Made by a program: the position numbers and the translations under genes. From NCBI GenBank assembly GCA_937951615.1, contig CALFBH010000093.1, positions 1 through 36,720 on the forward strand: 36,720 nucleotides of DNA. Direction: 5' to 3'. This DNA comes from an uncultured Saprospiraceae bacterium (lineage in GTDB: Bacteria; Bacteroidota; Bacteroidia; Chitinophagales; Saprospiraceae). Under the pieces are notes generated by a model, which searched no databases, had not been told where the DNA came from, and saw only the letters and a list, made by a program, of their open reading frames with translations. Positions 32,479-36,720 of the stretch are shown piece by piece (the stretch's first letter is position 1; each line of letters starts with the position of its first letter).

Positions 32479-32536
32479 ACCAATATACCAGTTACTAATT
32501 ACCAATAACCAGTTACTAATCACCAATACACTAATT
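32479..32536. repeat. Direct period-7 word repeat (ACCAATA / ACCAGTT / ACTAATT) in miaE leader
   Basis: Units ACCAATAT, ACCAGTT, ACTAATT, ACCAATA, ACCAGTT, ACTAATC, ACCAATA, then ACTAATT after one extra base. A three-word cycle (ACCAATA, ACCAGTT, ACTAATT) is seen twice, so there is a 21-nt higher-order period. The last unit contains the stop codon of the upstream gene (32531-32533). Same word family as the hutH leader. Confidence 0.82.
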
Positions 32537-33970
32537 ACGCGCAGCATCAATACAATGAAACTGGTCGATCAAAAAGTCCAATTCATTGATTTGATAATCT
32601 TCATATCCAGTTCCCCAAACCATGCGGACTTCGCTGATTTCTTTTCTGCGAAGTGTTTTCTCATCTTTAGGCCCGATAAGGAAAAGTGTTTTATAAATAG
32701 TCTTTCCAGTATGTCTATTATAAATACCAGAATCAGATTGTTCACTCAATAATGGTAAAGTCTCTCCGTCAATCATTCTGAAAATAAGCTGCGTTCCTGT
32801 ACCGATAGAACCATATTCCTGACGTGCATAAGGCGAGTTGATAATGAACGTTAAGTTGAGTGCCATAATCCCCTGAATATCAGATAGTGAGCCATTGCAA
32901 GTTAAATAGTCTTCACCTTCCATATAAACTTTCAGTTTTTCTTCTGTATAGCTAAAGAAAAAGCGGTCTTCCAGTTTACGTTTCGTGCGTTGAGTGAATG
33001 GATCGACTTCATTAAAAGAAAATTTACAAGAACCAAGATCAACTTTTCCTTTAGAACTTTTACTTGAACTAGAGCTGATTTTTGGAGAATTTCCACCTTT
33101 TTTATTCTTCTTTTTCTTCTTCGCCATGGCTTTGGCAACTGCTTTTTTCGTTTTATCTTCCTCACTGCTTGTAGCAGGAGAGGGAGGTGTATTGGCTTTG
33201 CCAGGCAAACTTACAGATTCTGCTTTTATGCGTTGTTCTTCTGGAGACTCTTCTGGTATTGTTGGAGCAGAAACTTCTACCTGCTTGTTTTCAAGTGCTG
33301 CCTTTGCCGCTGCTATTCGAGCCTGATTTTCAGCAAGCAGTGCGGCTTCTCTTACAGCTTCTCTTTCTGCTTTTTTCTCTGCTTTTGCAATTCTTTTAGC
33401 TTCTTGGTCGGCTGCTTTTTGTCGCGCTTTTTCTGCAGCTTCCTGCTCAAGACGTGCCTGCTCTGCTTCATCGACTTGTGGTTGTGCAGAGGCAGCTAGT
33501 TCCGCCTCTTTTTTTGCTAAAGCAATAGCTTCTCTTTCTGCTTTTTTCTCTGCTTTTGCAATTCTTCTGGCTTCTTGTTCTGCTGCTTTTCGTTGTGCTT
33601 TTTCTGCGGCTTCCTGTTCTAGACGAGCTTGCTCTGCAAGAGCGGCAGAATTGGTGACAGGCGGCTTAGTCTTTTTAATTTCTTTAGCCGTCTTCTTTGC
33701 CTTTCTTACTTCATCTATTTGTCGAGCAGCTTCTCTTTTTCGGGCATATTCTTCCTGCTCCATTTTTATACGTGCAACTTCCGTTCGAATTTCTTCTCGC
33801 TTGGCATTCATTTTAAGAACTCTCTCCGCCATTTCGTCGGGCAAAGTATCCGTCAGCATCAATGAATGATTATTGGTTTCAAGTGGTGATACAGCAGTGC
33901 TTTTGAAGCCTGTCAGACTCCCTAGGACAAGGATAATTACTACCGTATAGATAACTCTTGTAAAACTCAT
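32531..33970 (-). CDS. TolA-like coiled-coil envelope protein with C-terminal globular domain
   Basis: 479 residues. A hydrophobic segment (about 7-21) is a signal anchor or signal peptide. Residues 45-230 are an Ala/Glu/Lys/Arg-rich coiled coil of the TolA type, with a 57-residue internal duplication (113-148 and 170-205 are nearly the same). Residues 230-325 are a Pro/Ser/Lys-rich linker with a KKKKKNKK run and SSSSSKSSK. Residues 326-479 form a globular domain with two or three Cys that I do not recognise. The layout fits a protein reaching from the inner membrane across the periplasm, but no Tol-Pal or TonB genes are near. Probably a separate unit from miaE downstream. Confidence 0.75.
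   Translation of the reverse strand: MSFTRVIYTVVIILVLGSLTGFKSTAVSPLETNNHSLMLTDTLPDEMAERVLKMNAKREEIRTEVARIKMEQEEYARKREAARQIDEVRKAKKTAKEIKKTKPPVTNSAALAEQARLEQEAAEKAQRKAAEQEARRIAKAEKKAEREAIALAKKEAELAASAQPQVDEAEQARLEQEAAEKARQKAADQEAKRIAKAEKKAEREAVREAALLAENQARIAAAKAALENKQVEVSAPTIPEESPEEQRIKAESVSLPGKANTPPSPATSSEEDKTKKAVAKAMAKKKKKNKKGGNSPKISSSSSKSSKGKVDLGSCKFSFNEVDPFTQRTKRKLEDRFFFSYTEEKLKVYMEGEDYLTCNGSLSDIQGIMALNLTFIINSPYARQEYGSIGTGTQLIFRMIDGETLPLLSEQSDSGIYNRHTGKTIYKTLFLIGPKDEKTLRRKEISEVRMVWGTGYEDYQINELDFLIDQFHCIDAARN
33356..33634 (-). repeat. Coding tandem duplication, 171-bp offset, in the coiled-coil gene
   Basis: The segment for residues 113-148 reappears at 170-205, 57 codons later, with QARLEQEAAEKA and AKAEKKAEREA identical in both. 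Differences are mainly conservative (RK/QK, ARR/AKR). Confidence 0.85.
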
Positions 33971-34308
33971 CTTTTAAATGATTTTGTTGTGTTTAATAGC
34001 CATAAGCTATTAACATATTTTATTTTGTTAAAAACTTCTTTTAAAATAATTGTAAAATTACGTAAAAGAACACTAAAATTGTCAGTTATTATTTGCCTAA
34101 ATCAAATTTCAAGTACAGTTATTGCCTCGAAAATTGATGTAAGACAAGCCTTTTACAGGCAAAAAGAAATTAATCTTTACCTGAATGGGATATTTTATAC
34201 AAAGACTATTCACGCAATAACTGTTTGATTACGAACAAATAAACATGACATCACCTAATCGGTATATTCACTTTTTTTGATGGAAATTTCCGATTCTAAA
34301 AGTAAGAC
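33971..34308. other. 338-bp divergent spacer with one 8-bp hairpin
   Basis: AT-rich region between the coiled-coil gene (-) and prolyl oligopeptidase (+). TTAATAGC-CATAA-GCTATTAA (33993-34013) is a perfect 8-bp stem with a 5-nt loop, 23 bp before the minus-strand start. A GGAAATTTCC palindrome lies at 34282-34291, 17 bp before the plus-strand start. A 79-codon frame at 33989-34228 has no credible protein composition. No exact TAnnTTTG box was found for either gene. Confidence 0.5.
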
Positions 34309-36489
34309 ATGAAAAAACTATTCCAATTTACCCTGCTCGGACTTTTGTTATTCTCCTGTAATTCGGGACAAGAAGGCAATCTGAGTGAAAATGATAATAT
34401 GCAAACTGATAAAAATAATGTTTATAACTATCCCGAAACTACAAAGGAAGATGTTGTAGATGAGTATTTTGGCGTGAAAGTCCCCGATCCTTATCGTTGG
34501 CTGGAAGACGATAATAGTACAGCCACCAAAAACTGGGTTAGAAAACAAAATGACATGACTTTTGGCTATTTAGACGAAATCAGCTTTCGGGATGAAATTG
34601 CTGACCGGCTAAAAGAAGTTTGGAATTATGAAAAATATTCTACGCCTTTTAAGAAAAACGGAAAATACTATTTTTTCAAAAATGATGGCTTGCAAAATCA
34701 AAGTGTTCTCTATGTGCAGGATAAGCTGGATGGCGAACCAAGCATGGTTTTAGATCCAAATACTTTCTCGGAAGACGGTTCTTCCTCGCTTGGAAGTTAT
34801 AGCTTTTCTGAGGATGGGCGTTATCTGGCTTATGGAGTTTCGGTAGGAGGTTCTGATTGGCGTACGGTCTATGTCAAGGATTTGAAAACTGGAAAAACAC
34901 TGGCAGACAAACTAGACTGGATTAAATTTTCTGGCATGTCCTGGAAAGATGATGGTTTCTTTTATAGCCGTTATAGCGAACCCAAAGAAGGTGATGAACT
35001 ATCGGCTAAAAATGACTTTCATCAGGTGTTTTATCATAAAGTAAATACAACACAAGCTGATGACCAACTCGTTTTTCTCGACCGTTCGAATCCTGAACGG
35101 AACTTTTATGTCAATACAACGGAAGATGAACGTTTTCTAAGTCTTGCTGCTTCAGAATCTACCAGTGGAAATGCCTTGTATTTTCGCGATTTAGATAAAA
35201 AAGACCAGGATTTTGTGCCTGTTGTAGAGGGATTTGACAGCGATTTCTGGGTCATTGATAATTTTGGGGACAATCTATTAGTCATGACCAATGACGAGGC
35301 ACCTAATATGCGCGTATTGCTGATTGATACCAAAAGACCAGGACGCAATGACTGGAAAGAACTGATACCTGAAAGTGAGCAGAAGCTGCAAAGTATTGAC
35401 TTAGTGGGAGACAAAATCATGGCAACTTATATTAAAGATGCAGCAAGTATGGTTAAAGTGTTTTCTGAAAGCGGTAGATTCTTGAATGAAATGAAATTGC
35501 CAGGCTTAGGGCAAATTAGCGGTTTTAGCGGCAAGCGTAAAGACCCTGTTGCCTTCTTCTCATACACATCTTTCACGCAACCCAGCACGAAGTATAAATA
35601 CGATTCCAAAACTGGAAAATCAGAAGTATTCAAAGCCTCTAAAATGGATTTTAATGCTGATGAATATGAAACAAAACAGGTGTTTTATAAAAGCAATGAT
35701 GGCACACAAATTCCGATGTTTATTACCCATAGGAAAGGCTTGAAAATGGATGGAAATAATCCAACCTTGTTATACGGTTACGGAGGATTTGATATTAGTA
35801 TTTTGCCTAGTTTTTCTATTGCTAACACCATCTTACTGGAAAATGGTGGTATTTATGCTGTCGCAAATATAAGAGGTGGCGGAGAATATGGTAAGAAATG
35901 GCATGAAGCCGGTACAAAACTTGAGAAGCAAAATGTATTCAACGACTTCATCAGCGCAGCAGAATACCTGATTGATCAGGAATATACCTCACCAGACAAA
36001 CTGGCAATAGAAGGTCGGTCTAATGGTGGACTACTCGTCGGTGCCTGTATGACACAGCGGCCTGACTTGTTTAAAGTCGCCCTGCCTGCCGTGGGGGTGA
36101 TGGACATGATGCGTTATCACAAATTCACGATTGGCAAATTCTGGGCAACTGATTATGGGACCAGTGACGAAAGCGAGGCACAATTTAAAAATCTGTTGAG
36201 TTATTCTCCTGTACATAATATTCGCCCAGGCACAGCTTATCCAGCTACATTAGTCACGACTGCTGACCACGATGATCGTGTAGTTCCTGCACATTCATTC
36301 AAGTTTATTTCTGCCTTACAAGAAGGACATCAAGGGGCAAACCCAGTGCTGATACGCGTAGATGTAGATGCTGGACATGGAGCAGGAAAATCAACTGAAA
36401 AACAGATCGAAGAACGGGCGGACATCTTGAGTTTTATGTTCCATAATTTTGGGACGCCTGTTAATTATGCTACTCATAATAAAGATTAA
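34309..36489 (+). CDS. Prolyl oligopeptidase family lipoprotein (S9A)
   Basis: 726 residues. Lipoprotein signal peptide with Cys17 (LFSCNSG). YPETTKEDVVDEYFGVKVPDPYRWLED is the family's typical start; residues about 110-455 form the seven-bladed propeller that filters substrates by size; the rest is the alpha/beta-hydrolase domain. The catalytic triad is Ser571 (GRSNGG), Asp655 (DHDDRVVP) and His690 (DAGHGAG), with spacing close to the mammalian enzyme; Arg657 matches the substrate-binding Arg. It cuts peptides shorter than about 30 residues after proline, here in the periplasm or at the outer membrane. It stands alone, divergent from the coiled-coil gene. Confidence 0.95.
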   Translation: MKKLFQFTLLGLLLFSCNSGQEGNLSENDNMQTDKNNVYNYPETTKEDVVDEYFGVKVPDPYRWLEDDNSTATKNWVRKQNDMTFGYLDEISFRDEIADRLKEVWNYEKYSTPFKKNGKYYFFKNDGLQNQSVLYVQDKLDGEPSMVLDPNTFSEDGSSSLGSYSFSEDGRYLAYGVSVGGSDWRTVYVKDLKTGKTLADKLDWIKFSGMSWKDDGFFYSRYSEPKEGDELSAKNDFHQVFYHKVNTTQADDQLVFLDRSNPERNFYVNTTEDERFLSLAASESTSGNALYFRDLDKKDQDFVPVVEGFDSDFWVIDNFGDNLLVMTNDEAPNMRVLLIDTKRPGRNDWKELIPESEQKLQSIDLVGDKIMATYIKDAASMVKVFSESGRFLNEMKLPGLGQISGFSGKRKDPVAFFSYTSFTQPSTKYKYDSKTGKSEVFKASKMDFNADEYETKQVFYKSNDGTQIPMFITHRKGLKMDGNNPTLLYGYGGFDISILPSFSIANTILLENGGIYAVANIRGGGEYGKKWHEAGTKLEKQNVFNDFISAAEYLIDQEYTSPDKLAIEGRSNGGLLVGACMTQRPDLFKVALPAVGVMDMMRYHKFTIGKFWATDYGTSDESEAQFKNLLSYSPVHNIRPGTAYPATLVTTADHDDRVVPAHSFKFISALQEGHQGANPVLIRVDVDAGHGAGKSTEKQIEERADILSFMFHNFGTPVNYATHNKD

Positions 36490-36542
36490 GAGTAGGACTA
36501 ACTGGACTTTGGACAAAAAGGGAATTAGGTTTAAAAATACAA

Positions 36543-36563
36543 AGTATTGATTATTGATTATTT
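36543..36563 (+). repeat. Short period-7 word repeat (ATTATTG)
   Basis: Three 7-nt units, AGTATTG, ATTATTG, ATTATTT, in the 231-bp tail after prolyl oligopeptidase. Weak and short; listed because its period matches the other word repeats. Confidence 0.4.
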
Positions 36564-36630
36564 GTTTTTGTTAAAAATTAACGGAATTGACCATTAATTG
36601 GTTCAGCTATTCAATCATCCAGAAGGGATG

Positions 36631-36720
36631 AAATGTTTATAGAAAATCCTTAGCGCGAGACGGGTTCGACTCCTACAGAGTCGCATATAACGGGCAAATT
36701 GCAGGGCTATAAACATTTTA
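36631..36720. repeat. Part of an inverted-repeat intergenic element at the right edge
   Basis: AAATGTTTATAG (36631-36642) and its exact reverse complement CTATAAACATTT (36707-36718) enclose 64 nt with a central hairpin, CGACTC-CTACA-GAGTCG (36667-36683). The left flank reads AGAAGGGATG; the right flank is cut off by the window end. From memory, similar AAGGGATGAAATGTTTATAG...CTATAAACATTT elements recur between genes in Saprospira-like genomes. No coding capacity. Confidence 0.7.

Noticed and set aside
33989-34228. 79-codon plus-strand frame in the divergent spacer
   Set aside because: Starts within a hairpin, has AT-rich noise composition (Ile/Lys/Leu), no promoter, and no recognisable motif.
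36655-36690. GGGTTCGACTCC, which looks like the T-arm of a tRNA
   Set aside because: The flanking bases do not form the required 5-bp T-stem, and no acceptor stem, anticodon arm or D-arm is found around it. It is the hairpin of an inverted-repeat element.

Overview
The window looks like chromosomal DNA of a member of the Bacteroidota, probably close to Saprospiria (Lewinella / Haliscomenobacter-like). The grounds are two secreted proteins with type IX secretion (T9SS) C-terminal sorting domains, SprB-type repeats, many short lipoprotein signal peptides with a Cys near residue 17-22, promoter boxes of the TAnnTTTG type, and Bacteroidota-style housekeeping proteins (708-aa MetG, 671-aa HutU, 487-aa GAPDH with an N-terminal extension). 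The genus call is inference. No rRNA, tRNA, CRISPR array or complete insertion sequence was found.

Layout. 1-6.6 kb: 3' part of a giant SprB-repeat adhesin, open at the left edge, closed by a strong two-way terminator. 6.7-10.6 kb: a di-haem cytochrome c peroxidase-like lipoprotein (-) divergent from an arylsulfotransferase-like lipoprotein (+), then a 339-bp non-coding stretch bounded by 43-nt inverted repeats, and an unknown lipoprotein (-). 10.6-14.7 kb: lnt and metG (-). 15-18 kb: two orphan envelope proteins and an ABC-F ATPase. 18.2-21.8 kb: hutH-hutU, the first two steps of histidine degradation. 21.9-23.7 kb: a two-gene RloA/RloB (AbiL-like) phage-defence module. 23.8-25.3 kb: long-form GAPDH. 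25.3-26.7 kb: two convergent PD-(D/E)XK proteins. 26.9-31.7 kb: scoA without scoB, a PKD/beta-propeller-like lipoprotein, and a T9SS-secreted choice-of-anchor-B protein. 31.9-34 kb: miaE and a TolA-like coiled-coil protein. 34.3-36.5 kb: prolyl oligopeptidase. At the right edge is part of an inverted-repeat element.

The most unusual signal lies between the genes. At about ten places, mostly the short gap directly before a start codon, the spacer is built from a tandem short word of period 6, 7, 8 or alternating 7/8 or 8/9, with a fixed core and a few free positions. The word differs between loci: GTGTTGnn before lnt and before the ABC-F gene, ATGATGA before metG, ACCAATT/CCCAGTT before hutH and miaE, GAGTTGATT before hutU, CAGTnn before a nuclease-like gene, TTTGnnn before scoA. 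At four loci the words occur as two opposed arms that could fold into a long imperfect hairpin. Several arrays run right into the upstream stop codon. Where a promoter box can be seen (metG, ABC-F), the array starts just after the predicted transcript start, so it would make up almost the whole 5' UTR. I know of no named element class with these properties and report it as the main candidate for something undescribed.

Functionally the window is a mixture: housekeeping genes (metG, lnt, miaE, gap, ABC-F), amino-acid and ketone-body catabolism (hut, scoA), cell-surface and secreted proteins, and a small defence/nuclease cluster at 21.9-26.7 kb interrupted by gap.
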